A stretch of 64,000 bases of DNA from Symbiodinium natans (GCA_905221605.1 CAJNDS010000713.1:424266-488265), one strand, 5' to 3'. Shown: positions 1 to 10,311, counted from the first letter of the stretch. The notes: generated from the sequence alone by a model not told the origin. Numbers and translations are program-made.

Positions 1-178
<178 letters not shown>

Positions 179-240
179 TCCCCAAACCCTGACCCCTGAG
201 CCTAAATCCTAAATAGCTGGCTGTGTACTGCACCCAACAG

Positions 241-298
241 GTCTGGTCGGTGTCGCTCTTCACGCTCCTGGGAAACAGTGCCCGGCACCGAGAGGGTC
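241..298 (+). CDS. micro-exon, donor made by TTTAGGG array
   Basis: Acceptor cacccaacag. 58 nt open in phase 0, reading VWSVSLFTLLGNSARH. The donor is GTTTAGGG at 299, the first unit of the next degenerate array. No family recognised. Confidence 0.45.
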
Positions 299-531
299 GT
301 TTAGGGTTTTGGGTTTAGGGTCTAGGGTTGAGGGTTAGGGTTAGGGTTAGAGGTTTAATTTTGGGGTCTAGCCTGAGTTTTTCTGGGTCTACCATGCACT
401 CTCAATCCTTAAGCCTTGAAACCCTAAACCCTGACACGCGAAACTCCGAGCACGCCCGGATCGCAATCTGCAATTCCGACCTGATCCTGGCACCAGAAAT
501 TCTGAGAGAATTCTGAGTCACTTCTAAACCC

Positions 532-648
532 TAAACCCTAAACCCTAAACCCTAAACCCTAAACCCTAAACCCTAAACCCTAAACCCTCAACCCTAAATC
601 CTGAACCCTAAACCCTAAACCTTAAACCCTAAACCCTAAACCCTAAAC
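532..648. repeat. CCCTAAA array
   Basis: About 16 ccctaaa units with a few variants (ccctcaa, cctgaac). Confidence 0.9.
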
Positions 649-918
649 CCTCCCCAAAGCTCCCTTAAAGCAAAGGAGCGGAATCCAAGCTGCTCCATTG
701 GCCAGGCCATGCCAAGATTCCCTAAGTATTCGAAAGCCTTCTCAGAGCTTGGGGTTTAGGATTTGGGTTCAGAGTTTAGGGTTTAGGGTTTAGGGTTTAG
801 GGTTTAGGGTTTAGGGTTAGGGTGAACCTTGAAGGGCTTGATGGTGGCTTCTGCCGGGGCGGGGTGCGTTCACCTGACGGCTTTGCAGCTGGTTGCGGGC
901 TGGAAAGTGAGGAGCCCT

Positions 919-1022
919 GGATCTCATAAGGGTCGTAGGGGTCCCCAAACCTCCCCCAAGAAGGAAACCACAAGTAGTCCCAAGTACTCTAGTATCATTT
1001 TTGGGGGGACCCTATGAGATCC
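919..1022. mobile_element. foldback MITE-like element
   Basis: Ends are inverted copies: ggatctcataagggtc at the left and gaccctatgagatcc at the right, about 104 bp in all, with no coding capacity. It sits inside a putative intron between telomere-like arrays. Confidence 0.6.
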
Positions 1023-1034
1023 ATCTCGTCGTAG

Positions 1035-1092
1035 CTGCTCCGTTATTGCAATGCCGCGGAATTGCTTGGTACTCGGTAGGATGCCCAACACG
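1035..1092 (+). CDS. micro-exon, donor made by TTTAGGG array
   Basis: Acceptor cgtcgtag, donor GTTTAGGG at 1093. Only one frame is open across the 58 nt (reads CSVIAMPRNCLVLGRM). Confidence 0.4.
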
Positions 1093-1340
1093 GTTTAGGG
1101 TTTAGGGTTTAGGGTTTAGGGTTTGGGTTTAGGGTTGGTTTCAACAAGTTCACAAGAAGCGTTTCCGAAGCCGCCTTTCCTCCTCGGCCAGCATGTTTGT
1201 TCCAAAATTGGTTTTAGGGTTTAGGGTTAGGGTTTAGGGTTTAGGGTTTAGGGTTTAGGGTTTAGGGTTTAGGGTTTAGGGTTTAGGGTTTAGGGTTTAG
1301 GGTTTAGGGTTTAGGGTTTAGGGTTTAGGGTTAGGCAGTT
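1093..1340. repeat. two TTTAGGG arrays flanking a micro-exon
   Basis: ttaggg-type units run from the donor at 1093 to about 1130 and again from 1211 to about 1335. Confidence 0.9.
1157..1210 (+). CDS. micro-exon, basic peptide
   Basis: Acceptor ttcacaag, donor gttttaggg at 1211. Exactly 18 codons, reading KRFRSRLSSSASMFVPKL. Confidence 0.4.
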
Positions 1341-1409
1341 TCATACTTCAACACACCTCCATGGGACATGATCTTTTGTCTATCGCACCTTGTGCCCTTG
1401 TGCCACAAG

Positions 1410-1443
1410 ATGCCACATTTTCGCCAATGTTCGATGTGCGATG
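1410..1443 (+). CDS. possible micro-exon
   Basis: Acceptor gccacaag, donor GTACAT. Reads MPHFRQCSMCD. Very short, so weak. Confidence 0.3.
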
Positions 1444-1498
1444 GTACATTGTGTGTAGTGTTTCCTTATGCGGGTGCCAAGGGAAATGACAGGAACCC

Positions 1499-1640
1499 TG
1501 AACCCTAAGCCCTAAGCCCTAAGCCCTAAACCCTAAACCCTAAACCCTAAACCCTAAACCCTAAACCCTAAACCCTGACCCCGAAACCCTAAACCCTAAA
1601 CCCTAAACCCTAAACCCTAAACCCTAAACCCTAAACCCTA
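1499..1640. repeat. CCCTAAA array
   Basis: About 18 ccctaaa units with ccctaag variants at the left end. Confidence 0.9.
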
Positions 1641-1753
1641 ATCTTCATGCTTAAAAGAGTCTCCGGGCTTCCCACAAAGCGCCAGAAGGCCCCTAAACGA
1701 ATTTCGCCCCCACGGCCGCCGCAGGGTTGTGAATGCCCGTGCCTGCCCATGTG

Positions 1754-1853
1754 GGGATGACCGAAAAAATTAGGGGTAACTTCTTGGGGTCCTTATTCAG
1801 GGAATCCTACTATTTGGGCTCTATATTGCGGGTCCCCAATTTTCGTAAACCCC
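1754..1853. mobile_element. family-A foldback element (about 95 bp)
   Basis: Right tip attttcgtaaacccc. The internal palindrome tccttattcagggaatcct and the ggggtcc blocks are shared with copies at 11.2, 17.6, 37.5, 41.2, 44.8, 46.1 and 55.0 kb. Confidence 0.65.
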
Positions 1854-1864
1854 TGTGTCTGCAG

Positions 1865-1932
1865 ATAGCTGCCGTCTTCGGACTGGGTGTCGCCGTCTAC
1901 CAGATGGGCCTGCTGGCGCCTCAGTTCCGGAG
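1865..1932 (+). CDS. exon with hydrophobic segment
   Basis: Begins after tgtctgcag directly downstream of the family-A element. Reads IAAVFGLGVAVYQMGLLAPQ, which could be part of a membrane segment. The 3' edge is uncertain because no good GT follows at once. Confidence 0.45.
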
Positions 1933-2064
1933 TTTTAGTTCTCAGGGGGGGGGGGTTTGGGAATTCGGTTCCCTTGTTAGGGACCCTGGCAAAAAACCCT
2001 ACTTTCCGGTGAAGAACCAAGTAAGGTTGACAGAGTTCTGAAACCCGAAGCCCTGGACGTGCAG

Positions 2065-2128
2065 GATCGTGCCTGTGGGCCTGAACGCCCTCACAGGCCG
2101 TGCGAGCTTCGTTGGGCGGCCACCTTAG
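2065..2128 (+). CDS. exon, possibly terminal
   Basis: Acceptor gacgtgcag. Reads IVPVGLNALTGRASFVGR to a TAG. The IVPVGLN stretch recalls the conserved tail of GPAT-type acyltransferases, but this is too short to assign. Confidence 0.4.
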
Positions 2129-2274
2129 CATTGGTCTCTGCTCTTACAAGCCCTCAACCCTAAAATTCCCTAAGCCTTACCCTAAAATTCCCTAAGCCGT
2201 GTCTCATGAGCCTTTGTTGCGAGGCGCTATCCCATCGAGAGCAGGCCGCTGTGGAGTTAAGATTTTGCTTGCAG

Positions 2275-2321
2275 GTTCGGACGTGACCGCGTCTTCGCCC
2301 CTCTTAATCCCTGAAGTCCTC
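2275..2321 (+). CDS. possible micro-exon
   Basis: Acceptor gcttgcag. Reads SDVTASSPLLIPEVLR in the one long open frame. Confidence 0.3.
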
Positions 2322-2585
2322 AGGCCCCATAGACCGTAAACTTTCCAGGGAGTTCGGGAGTTAGGTGCCGCAGATCCCCCTATTTTTCCTTTTTTGTTTT
2401 AGACAGAGTTGCTGAATTCCCGACTTCATTGCTGACAGCCAGTGAGTAAGCGGCCCTGCAAAAACCTGCAGTCGCCTCTACTTGCCAGCGCTCCATGCTG
2501 CCCCAACCCCCAACCCCCAACCCCCAACCCCCAACCCCCAACCCCCAAACCCTAAACCCCAAACCCCAAACCCCAAGCCCTAAAC

Positions 2586-2688
2586 TTGGGATTTTCACTC
2601 TTTTTCTAACAGTCCTTCATTGGGATTATAATCGGGGGTATTATAATCCCTACTAAGGACTGTTTGTATAAGGGGCAACATCCCAAGC
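2586..2688. mobile_element. family-C foldback element, copy 1
   Basis: Inverted ends cttgggat...aacagtcc / ggactgtt...atcccaag enclose a second palindrome (gggattataatc / ttataatccc). Copy 2 lies at 13682-13781. Confidence 0.7.
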
Positions 2689-2692
2689 CTAA

Positions 2693-2815
2693 ACCCTAAA
2701 CCCTAAACCCTAAACCCTAAACCCTGAACCCTAAACCCTAAACCCTAAACCCTAAACCCTAAACCCTAAACCCTAAACCCTAAACCCTAAACCTCAAACC
2801 CTAAACCCTAAAATC
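2693..2815. repeat. CCCTAAA array
   Basis: About 16 ccctaaa units, two of them variants. Confidence 0.9.
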
Positions 2816-2817
2816 AG

Positions 2818-2909
2818 GCAGCACCGAAGCGACGGTCACACCATCGTCACGGGCAGCCCGAGCAACTGGCTCGGTTTTTCGATGCAGATTCTTCAGGTCT
2901 ACCGGTACC
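2818..2909 (+). CDS. exon
   Basis: Acceptor aaatcag, donor GTGTAG. The favoured frame reads SDGHTIVTGSPSNWLGFSMQ. A second frame is also open, so frame choice is by amino-acid quality only. Confidence 0.4.
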
Positions 2910-3074
2910 GTGTAGAGCTTGGGATTTTTTTTCAGGGTTCAGGGTTCAGGGTTTAGGGTTTAGGGTTTAGGGTACGGGGTTTAGGGCGTAGAATTGTTCA
3001 GGAGTTTAGGCTTAGGTTTTTGGCGTTTGGGTTGAGCCTCAGATACCGGCAGCAGCTGCTTCTGTTTGCGCCAG

Positions 3075-3159
3075 GACAGCAAAGACTCTGATCGAGTTCT
3101 TGTTCGAGGCAGGGCCGGTGCTAAATCGAGTCTGGCAACCTGTCGCAGAGCTGTCATGA
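3075..3159 (+). CDS. exon, possibly terminal
   Basis: Acceptor tgcgccag. Reads AKTLIEFLFEAGPVLNRVWQ and on to TGA. Looks like amphipathic helix. Confidence 0.45.
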
Positions 3160-3269
3160 CCTTCCAGTGCTGGAGGGGCGTGGGGGAGTGAGAACAGGGT
3201 ACGACAAGGCGACATGAGGCGGAATAGATGGGAGATGCTTGTAGGGCCCACTCCTCTAGTCCCCTTTTT

Positions 3270-3373
3270 TAGGGTTTGGGTTTAGGGTTTAGGGTTTAGG
3301 GTTTAGGGTTTAGGGTTTAGGGTTTAGGGTTTTAGGGTTTTAGGGTTTTAGGGTTTAGGGTTTAGGGTTTAGG
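3270..3373. repeat. TTTAGGG array
   Basis: About 14 units, three of them the octamer ttttaggg. Confidence 0.9.
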
Positions 3374-3399
3374 GACCGCACAAGCGCGCCTCCCTGCAG

Positions 3400-3451
3400 T
3401 ACTACCATCCCAACCACTTCGCCGGTGGCCTGGACTTCGAGCGCGAGGCCT
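3400..3451 (+). CDS. micro-exon
   Basis: Acceptor cctccctgcag, donor GTTTTCC. Reads YYHPNHFAGGLDFEREA. Confidence 0.4.
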
Positions 3452-3646
3452 GTTTTCCTTGGGTTGCACCGTTCACTCTAAACCCTAAACCCTAAACCCT
3501 AAACCCTAAACCCTAAACCCTAAACCCTAAACCCTAAACCCCAAACCCCAAACCCTAAGCTTCCCCAAAGAGCCTTGTAATTGCACAAAAAGCCCACAGG
3601 TCCCAACTGGTGAGGGCTTTTCTTCCGAAGCTGAAGTGGAACACAG

Positions 3647-3715
3647 GCGCGCGATGTCGTGGTGTTCCTCGAGGACTCCAAGACACTGTCCCACCTCCGC
3701 AGGCCCTCTGAGTGA
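3647..3715 (+). CDS. terminal-type exon
   Basis: Acceptor ggaacacag. 22 codons (ARDVVVFLEDSKTLSHLR...) then TGA, followed within 4 nt by a TTTAGGG array. Could be the 3' end of the gene represented by the preceding exons. Confidence 0.45.
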   Translation, partial: ARDVVVFLEDSKTLSHLRRPSE

Positions 3716-3718
3716 ATA

Positions 3719-3800
3719 AAGGGTTTAGGGTTTAGGGTTAGGGTTTAGGGTTCAGGGTTCAGGGTTCAGGGTTTTGGGTTTAGGGTTTAGGGTTTATGGC
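3719..3800. repeat. TTTAGGG array
   Basis: About 11 units, mixed ttaggg and ttcaggg. Confidence 0.85.
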
Positions 3801-3841
3801 AGCCGCAGCTGTACATACGCGATGACGACAGAGCCTCCTAG

Positions 3842-3891
3842 AGCCTCGCAAGGCTACTTGATCTCAAGGACGCCTCCATGAACGGAGCCCA
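3842..3891 (+). CDS. micro-exon
   Basis: Acceptor gcctcctag, donor GTGCAG. Reads SLARLLDLKDASMNGA. Confidence 0.4.
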
Positions 3892-3892
3892 G

Positions 3893-3937
3893 TGCAGAGA
3901 GGGAGAGCGAGACAGACGGGAGAGAGAGACAGACGGA

Positions 3938-3969
<32 letters not shown>

Positions 3970-4250
3970 AGGAAGGAAAGAAAAGCGTCGGCAGCCTTCT
4001 TTGGGCAATGGATCTACCTGCTAACAGGTACCAGTCTCGGACCCCTACCCCCCCAAAAGGCACGGTGTGGGAGTCTCCACCCGGACCTCGGACTCCGGAC
4101 GCACTACTGTGCATGGGGGCGATTGACCTTCCTCTTAAGCCTCGCAGAAGAAGACGAAGAGAAAACCAGAGAATGCCAGAGAGAGAGAGAGAGAGAGTGG
4201 GAGCGATTGCGAGAGCGTGAGCGTGAGCCAGCGCAGAGAGGTAGAGAGAG
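3893..4250. repeat. purine microsatellites (GAAA)n and (GA)n
   Basis: aaag tetramers at about 3938-3985 and ga dinucleotides at about 4170-4250. Open frames here (R/E/K on +, S/L/F on -) come from the simple repeats, so I do not call genes. Confidence 0.8.
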
Positions 4251-4308
4251 GGAGGCATTCCAGCGTGGCAGCCCCATTAGTGTTCATCAAAGTGGGCGTC
4301 CCTGGCAG

Positions 4309-4346
4309 GCCCAACTGAATGACAAACCAGGACCGGAAAGGCGCCA
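4309..4346 (+). CDS. micro-exon with strong donor
   Basis: Acceptor cctggcag, donor GTAAGG. Reads AQLNDKPGPERR. Confidence 0.45.
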
Positions 4347-4855
4347 GTAAGGGGTTCACTGAGTAGAAGGCGAGTGAGAAGGAGAAAGCGCGTGAGCTGA
4401 AAAAGGAGAAGAAGGGAAAGGTGAAGAAGGGAGAAGGAGAGCGGGAATATCAGCATGGCTCGGGATTGCAACTGCGGGCTGAGGTTCCGAAGCCGAGTTT
4501 TCCTCATCAAAGGAGAGGCACCGCACTCCCACTCCCTCGACCCGAAACTCCGAAACCCCATCTTCCCTAGACCCAAAACCTCAGAGTTTGAACTTTCCTA
4601 AGACCCAAACCCAACTTCCCCTAAACCCCCAAACTAAACTCACATTCCCTAAACCTTACACCCCGACTAAACCCCTACTACCCCTCCCCCTCCACTCTAA
4701 ACCCGAAACCCCAAACACCATAGACCTGAAAGAGCTCCAAACCTTAATTGAGTTGCCGACAGCCCTAAACCCTAAACGCTAAACCCTAAACCCTAACCCC
4801 TAAACCCTAAACCCTAAACCCGACAGCCCACTGAAGCCTCGAGTCGCCCCTACAG

Positions 4856-4945
4856 CCCACTGCAGCCTTGGGCAGACTTTTCAGCCGGCTGACTGCCGCA
4901 GAGCTGGCGCGGCGTATGCGACATGCGCAGTTGTGGGGGAGCCCG
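4856..4945 (+). CDS. exon
   Basis: Acceptor ccctacag, donor GTTTGTTT. Exactly 30 codons, reading PTAALGRLFSRLTAAELARR: helical and basic. No family recognised. Confidence 0.55.
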
Positions 4946-5276
4946 GTTTGTTTTGGGGGGTTTTAGGTTTTTAGAGAGTTTTAGGGCTTTAAGGGCCTTG
5001 GGGTCCTAGAGGTTTTCGGAGATTTGTTGAACTGTTAGGGTTCATACGCTTTTCTCTTTAAGGGTTCAGGGCTTAGGGTTGAGGTTTAGATTTTTGCATT
5101 TATTGGGGGCTGTGCCTGCTTAAAACAGCCATCACCAACCTTACTAAAGCAGGGCATTTGGTACGAATCAAAATCAGAGGTTCGGCGGATTAGTGCGGTT
5201 TCTGGCTTTTTCCCCTGGCCTTTGGGATTCTGGGGGTTTAGGCTTTTATGCGGGTTCAGTCCTTCAACTCTTTCAG

Positions 5277-5422
5277 GTTTCACGTGCATCCCAGGTTATT
5301 GCTTAGTCGCGATGCTGGAGCCCCAAACCGCTCGTGCGCTGAGATTCTGCCGAACATGCAGACGTCTGAAGTGAACGCTGACGACCAGGCAAACATCATG
5401 CGTCGGGCACTCGTGAGAGTGG
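5277..5422 (+). CDS. exon, donor made by TTTAGGG array
   Basis: Acceptor aactctttcag. 48 codons in one frame (SCAEILPNMQTSEVNADD...NIMRRAL). Donor either GTTTAGGG at 5423 or GTGAGA at 5412. The GTGAGA site keeps phase 0 with the next exon. Confidence 0.55.
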
Positions 5423-5490
5423 GTTTAGGGTCCAGGGTCCCGCAGCCCCATCTTGACCCAAGGCACGTACGCCATATGTGCAGCTGGCAG

Positions 5491-5640
5491 CAGGATCCGG
5501 GCTACGTGCGCTTGCCTCATGAAGTTGCCACGAGCATGCAAGGGGAGGCACCTCTACAGCACCTCGAGTGCTTGGGAACAGCCACGTTTCAAGCAGCGTT
5601 TGGAGGCCTTCTACACAGCTCTCAGTTTCGGCCTCAGATG
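5491..5640 (+). CDS. exon
   Basis: Acceptor agctggcag, donor GTTTCC. 50 codons in phase 0 (QDPGYVRLPHEVATSM...). All three frames are partly open, so the join to the previous exon decides the frame. Confidence 0.4.
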
Positions 5641-5771
5641 GTTTCCAGTATTCACTGATCAGAGCAATGCGCATCAATGCTCTGAAGGCATCGGGGCTCC
5701 GTCTTGTCCGGCTCAACACCCAACTCCTACTTCGTCAGCGGGAGACCAACTCATGCCTCATCGTGCTGTTG

Positions 5772-5873
5772 GTTAGTAGGGAATGAGGGAATGAGGTACC
5801 CTGTATAATCCCTTAAAGGGTGTCTATAGGGGGATATAGGGTACCTCATTCCCTCATTCCTACGAACCAACAG
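5772..5873. mobile_element. family-B foldback introner-like element, copy 1
   Basis: gttagtagggaatgaggg at the left is mirrored by ccctcattcctacgaacc at the right, and the element starts GT and ends CAG. Copy 2 is at 44231-44348, where it again starts exactly at an exon donor. Confidence 0.7.
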
Positions 5874-5922
5874 TAAGTCCTCAGAAGGTTCCATCCCAGA
5901 TCTCGTGCTTTCATGTGCCCAG

Positions 5923-5957
5923 GTGTCGATGCCATCAAGATGGGGCTGTTGGGAAAG
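5923..5957 (+). CDS. micro-exon
   Basis: Acceptor atgtgcccag, donor GTGCGG. Reads VDAIKMGLLGK. Confidence 0.4.
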
Positions 5958-5975
5958 GTGCGGAGGGTGGGGGAC

Positions 5976-6067
5976 CCTAAACCCTAAACCCTAAACCCTA
6001 AACCCTAAACCCTAAACCCTAAACCCTAAACCCTAAACCCCAAAACCTAAACCCTAAACCCTAAACC
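5976..6067. repeat. CCCTAAA array
   Basis: About 13 units. The facing TTTAGGG array after the next exon could pair with it. Confidence 0.9.
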
Positions 6068-6079
6068 CTGAACCTGAAG

Positions 6080-6172
6080 ACTGCCATGCCGCTGGAAGGC
6101 CTGCATGTTTCCGGGGGCCATCACCATGATCAGCAACCTCTGCGTCTCTGTTGGTGGGAAGCCCTGTGCCGG
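6080..6172 (+). CDS. exon, donor made by TTTAGGG array
   Basis: Acceptor acctgaag, donor GTTTAGGG at 6173. The favoured frame reads WKACMFPGAITMISNLCV. Another frame is also open. Confidence 0.4.
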
Positions 6173-7200
6173 GTTTAGGGTTTAGGGTTTAGGGTTTAGG
6201 GTTTAGGGTTAGGGTTTAGAGCTTAGGGTCTCTGGCTTAAAGCAGGAAACCCGGTGCCCGCAGTCCCCTAGGGTTTAGGGTTTAGGGTTTAGGGTTTAGG
6301 GTTTAGGGTTTGGGGTTTGGGGTTTGGGGTTTAGGGTTTAGGGTTTCCCGCTAGATTCTTGAGGTCCTGAAACCCTCAGCCTCCACACAGCCTTGCAGCC
6401 CTAGGGGTGAAGAAGGGCTTCCTAAACCCAAAACCCAAAGCCCCTGAGCAGAATCCGAGAGCAGGCCGGTTTGGCGGTCTTAGGGTTTGAGTGAGGAAGG
6501 TTTTAGGGCTTTTGGGTTTCGGGCTTAGGATTTGGGGTTAAGGGTTTTCGCAGTAGCGGGTGCCGGTTTAGGGGTTTAGGGTTTGGGGTTTAGGGTTTCG
6601 GTTTCGGAGTCAGGTGGGGCCAAAGGCTTAGACCCAAATCCTGAGTCGGACTCCCACCCAACCACCTCCCCCCCCTCTCGCACAAACCGCCTGGACTCTG
6701 AATCCGAAGTTGTAAGCCCGAAGCCCTAAACCCTGCTGCTAGGTGAGGGCACGGATACTATGTACACAGTCCGGCGACACTGGCTGTGTACGCCGCCTAG
6801 ACATTCGCGTCTGAGGTTTCAGGCTTTGGGCTGCTTGGGCTCTGCGGGAACTGGCCCCCTGAAGCAGAATGCCCCAGACGAAGCCTTAAACCTAAACCGC
6901 AGAGTTCCAGATGTTTGGGCGTTGGGAGCATTCGGGCCTTCTGTTGGCGTGCAGGACCCTGAACTTTATGTCCTGAACAGCAAATTTTAAGTTTCAGTGC
7001 CGAAGCCTGCCCTGCTAAGAATGTCCACACAGGCAGCAGCCACGCTTCTCCCACTTGCCGCTTACTGTTTTTTGCATCTGCGAACCCCCCCCCCAAATTC
7101 TATGTGCAAACCGTAAACCCCAATCCGTGGAGCGGCCATCCACTCCGTCCAGTGGTCTGAAACCCTCAACCCTACCCCAGGACCTACTAAAGGTTGACGG
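6173..7200. other. intron-like stretch with TTTAGGG arrays
   Basis: TTTAGGG arrays at 6173-6225 and 6268-6345, then scattered degenerate units. Small open islands at 6732-6790, 6954-6989 and 7031-7066 could be micro-exons but lack support. Confidence 0.5.
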
Positions 7201-7234
7201 ATGAAGGAAGCCCCCAAGATGGGACCCTCCTCAG

Positions 7235-7294
7235 TCTGTCTCTGCCAGCTGACTACGAGAACGGGCTCGGAAACGAGCTCTACGAGGCACGTCG
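7235..7294 (+). CDS. exon
   Basis: Acceptor ctcctcag, donor GTTTGG. Reads LSLPADYENGLGNELYEA, acidic and soluble. Confidence 0.5.
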
Positions 7295-7609
7295 GTTTGG
7301 AGGGTTTAGGGCTTTGAGTTCGGGGATGTTCAAGGGGCTGAATGCTGACTTCCTATCAATGCAACCCCCTCCCCGCCCATCCCCCTTGATTGGTTCAATC
7401 TCTCTGGGAGGGGGCCCGGAATTCGTAATCCCGCAGCCCCGTTGTTTTGTTGCCACAGTTTCTCTTATGTTGAGGGGCAGAGAATTGAGTTCCGTTTGTT
7501 GTTTGAATTGTGGGTGTGGGGTGGGGGTGCGGGGGGCTAAGTTCTATTTCGGGTTCCGTGGCTTACTACTGTTTGGGGTCTTTTGCTCCTGGTCGGCTTA
7601 TCCATCTAG

Positions 7610-7656
7610 GTCCCGAAGTCCTAAGCCCCGAAGGCGAAACTCGCACGTCGAAGATG
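7610..7656 (+). CDS. micro-exon, basic RS-like
   Basis: Acceptor tccatctag, donor GTAACC. Reads SRSPKPRRRNSHVEDG. Confidence 0.5.
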
Positions 7657-7815
7657 GTAACCCCTCAAAAGGTTCCCTGAACACACTACGAATAGGGTTT
7701 AGGGTTTGGGGTTTAGGGTTAGGGCTTCTACATTCCCTAAGGGGATTCTTGAAAAAGGCCGAAACCCAAGGGTAGAGGTCCAAGATAGAGTCCCTTGAGC
7801 AGCTTCCTCGTGCAG

Positions 7816-7944
7816 GTGCCACTTTCAACTGGGTACACGGGCTACAGCTTTATGGATGCCTTTGAGGACTGCGATTTCCCACCAAATCTCGTCTGCAAGT
7901 CGTTTGCGTCTCCACCACATGGGGTCATGTGGGGTTGTGTGTAA
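7816..7944 (+). CDS. exon, possibly terminal
   Basis: Acceptor tcgtgcag. 42 codons then TAA, reading VPLSTGYTGYSFMDAFEDCD...PNLVCKSFASPPHGVMWG. Longest single open island in the first 10 kb. Confidence 0.5.
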   Translation: MPLSTGYTGYSFMDAFEDCDFPPNLVCKSFASPPHGVMWGCV

Positions 7945-7982
7945 ATTCGGGTCCCAATTTGGTGCCCCCAATGGAGGAGGCC

Positions 7983-8265
7983 CTAAAAACCCTAAACCCT
8001 AAACCCTAAACCCTAAACCCTAAACCCTAAACCCTAAGCCCCAAACCCTAAACCCTAAACCCTAAGCCCTAAGCCCTAAGCCCTAAGCCCTAAACCCTAA
8101 ACCCTAAGCCCTAAACCCTAAACCCTAAACCCTAAGCCCTAAGCCCTAAGCCCTAAGCCCTAAACCCTAAACCCTAAACCCTAAGCCCTAAACCCTAAAC
8201 CCTAAACCCTAAACCCTAAGCCCTAAACCCTAAACCCTAAACAACCCTAACCCCTAAACCCTACA
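7983..8265. repeat. CCCTAAA/CCCTAAG array
   Basis: About 38 units. ccctaag variants come in runs of four or more. Confidence 0.95.
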
Positions 8266-8270
8266 CGCGT

Positions 8271-8331
8271 TGGTTTGAGGACGTCATGGTGCGGTCCAGG
8301 GGCAGCACCTACTTGATCGGATCGGGCCTGG
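8271..8331 (+). CDS. coding-like island
   Basis: Reads WFEDVMVRSRGSTYLIGSGL before GTGCTT. No AG lies close upstream (the array ends in ccctacacg), so the 5' edge is unknown. Confidence 0.35.
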
Positions 8332-8660
8332 GTGCTTCGAAGCTTTCTGCGAGTCCAGTGTCATCCCTGTGGCAGTCTGAGGTTGGTGCTGCAGTTTGTT
8401 GAGAGGTTTAGGGGTTTCGGGGTTTGGGTTGTTAGGGGTTTAGGGTTGCTTTATGTTTCTTGGATCCCTGCTGGGGTGTAGTTCGTTTCTATTTGTAGGG
8501 AACCTCTGCTAAGGAATCACTGACACGGTTCCCTTGAACACCAGCCGCGGCCATGCAAAAGGCCAGGTGCTCTGCGTGCGTTGTGGCAATCCGCAGCTCC
8601 AATCGAAGTAGCGAGTCGGCCAGAGTGTGCATATGGCCAACGGATCGTAGTTCCCTGCAC

Positions 8661-8790
8661 CCTAAACCCTAAACCCTAAACCCTAAACCCTAAACCCTAA
8701 ACCCTAAACCCTAAACCCTAAACCCTGAACCCTGAACCCTGAACCCTGAACCCTAAACCCTAAACCCTGAACCTAAACCCTAAACCCACC
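8661..8790. repeat. CCCTAAA/CCCTGAA array
   Basis: About 17 units with a run of ccctgaa. Confidence 0.9.
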
Positions 8791-8804
8791 GTGTACCCTG
8801 CCAG

Positions 8805-8878
8805 GCGAAAGAGAGGTGCTGATCAACCCCGGCCGTCTGCTTAGATGGAACTTCCTGGAGTCTGCGCCCGAAGCCTAA
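8805..8878 (+). CDS. exon, possibly terminal
   Basis: Acceptor ccctgccag. Reads EREVLINPGRLLRWNFLESA to TAA. Confidence 0.45.
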
Positions 8879-9045
8879 ACCCGAAAGCTCAAGGTCCTAA
8901 AAGCCCCTGAGCCCTGACCCGACAAAAGAGAAGAACACATCCTAGCTAAGCTCTGAACCCGTAAACCATTGAACCTTACCACCCTCAAACCCAAACCCTA
9001 AACCCTGGATCCCCTTACACGCCTAAGTTTCACATGAAGTCCAAG

Positions 9046-9123
9046 GACCCGACTACGAGCTCAAGGTGGTCGAGGGCCGCACGGCCGGGGTGCGCGCAGC
9101 GCACGTTGACTCGGGGCTGCCGG
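9046..9123 (+). CDS. exon
   Basis: Acceptor aagtccaag, donor GTGTAG. Reads PDYELKVVEGRTAGVRAAHV. Strong third-position G/C and no stop. Confidence 0.55.
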
Positions 9124-9327
9124 GTGTAGGGGGTTAGGGTTTGAGGTTTCGGGTTTAGGGTTGAGATGGTTCATGGGTTCAGGGTTTAGGATTCAAGCGG
9201 TTTAGTAGGTTTAGGGTTAAGGGCTTGAGGGTTTAGGGCGTAGACCTTTGGGTCGCTACGGTTCAGGGTTCAGGACGTAGGATCAGTGTGGAGGTTCCTT
9301 CAGGATTCAGGGACCCAGCGCCCTCAG

Positions 9328-9436
9328 CCCCGAAAGCCGCCGAGAGCCAGGTCTTCATTGCTCCCGAGCTCGATTCCATCGCACAAGTCCCACCCGGCGA
9401 AGATCCGAAAATCTCGTGGCTGGGCTTCAGCTACTG
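9328..9436 (+). CDS. exon
   Basis: Acceptor gcgccctcag, donor GTGAAG. Reads KAAESQVFIAPELDSIAQVP then PGEDPKISWLGFSY. Confidence 0.5.
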
Positions 9437-9455
9437 GTGAAGATCGCGTATTTCC

Positions 9456-9501
9456 TCAAACAGGGTTGCCTCTTACATACCCAAAAGGGGCAACCCTGTT
9501 T
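9456..9501. repeat. small inverted repeat
   Basis: aaacagggttgcc is mirrored by ggcaaccctgttt about 20 nt later, a perfect 13-bp stem. Confidence 0.7.
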
Positions 9502-9559
9502 CGGAAGTCACCATGCTCAGGGTTCCGGGTTTCGGGTTCAGGGTTCAACCGGACAGGGT

Positions 9560-10100
9560 TCAGAGTTTAGGGTTTAGGGGTGGCCATATTATGCGATTTG
9601 CATGTCTCCGCGTCCCAAAGGGGTGACTGTTTGGGGGTCCTCAGAATCCCCCACATCCTCTGGTTCAGGGTTTGGGGTTGAACCCGAAACTTAAACCCCC
9701 AAGTTACCAAAACCATCCAAAACCCGAATCCCCAAATCCCAAGAATGCCATGAAGCTCCGAACTCCCCCAAATCCCCGCAATCCCCCACACCCCCAAAGG
9801 CACGCAGAATCCCCTAAACCCCCAAATTCCCAAACAAAAACCATAAATCCCAGCATCCCAAAAGCCCAAAAACCCTCGGAAATCCCCTAATTCCCTAAAC
9901 CCCCCAGTCGCAAACACAAGAACTCCCCCACTCCCATTTTTCCTTCAAACCAGCAGAACCCTTGTCATCTCCCCAATGCCCCCAAATCCCGAAATCTCCA
10001 AATCCCGAGAATCCCTGAATCCCCAAATCCCCTAAAATCTCTGAACCCCCAAGTCTCCCGAATCCGCACACGCCCATCGGCTGGGCGAGATTGTTGTCCA
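9560..10100. other. degenerate AAATCCCC/CCCCAAAT tract
   Basis: Low-complexity aaatccc/ccccaaat sequence without clear coding. Long ORFs on either strand here are products of the repeat. Confidence 0.6.
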
Positions 10101-10105
10101 CGCAG

Positions 10106-10139
10106 GGCAAAGCCTTGATATTGTTGAAGTTTGTTGAAG
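10106..10139 (+). CDS. micro-exon
   Basis: Acceptor gtccacgcag, donor GTTTGG. Reads GKALILLKFVE. Confidence 0.4.
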
Positions 10140-10179
10140 GTTTGGAGCTTAAAAACCCAAAGCCTAAACCCTGGTTAGG

Positions 10180-10195
10180 GTTTAGGGTTTAGGGT

Positions 10196-10269
<74 letters not shown>

Positions 10270-10275
10270 GGTTTT
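10180..10275. repeat. GGGTTGA array
   Basis: About 11 homogeneous gggttga units after two TTTAGGG units. It is a locally fixed variant. Confidence 0.9.
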
Positions 10276-10311
10276 GAGGCCTAGAGCCCCTCACTCCAAA
10301 CCTCCTCCCAG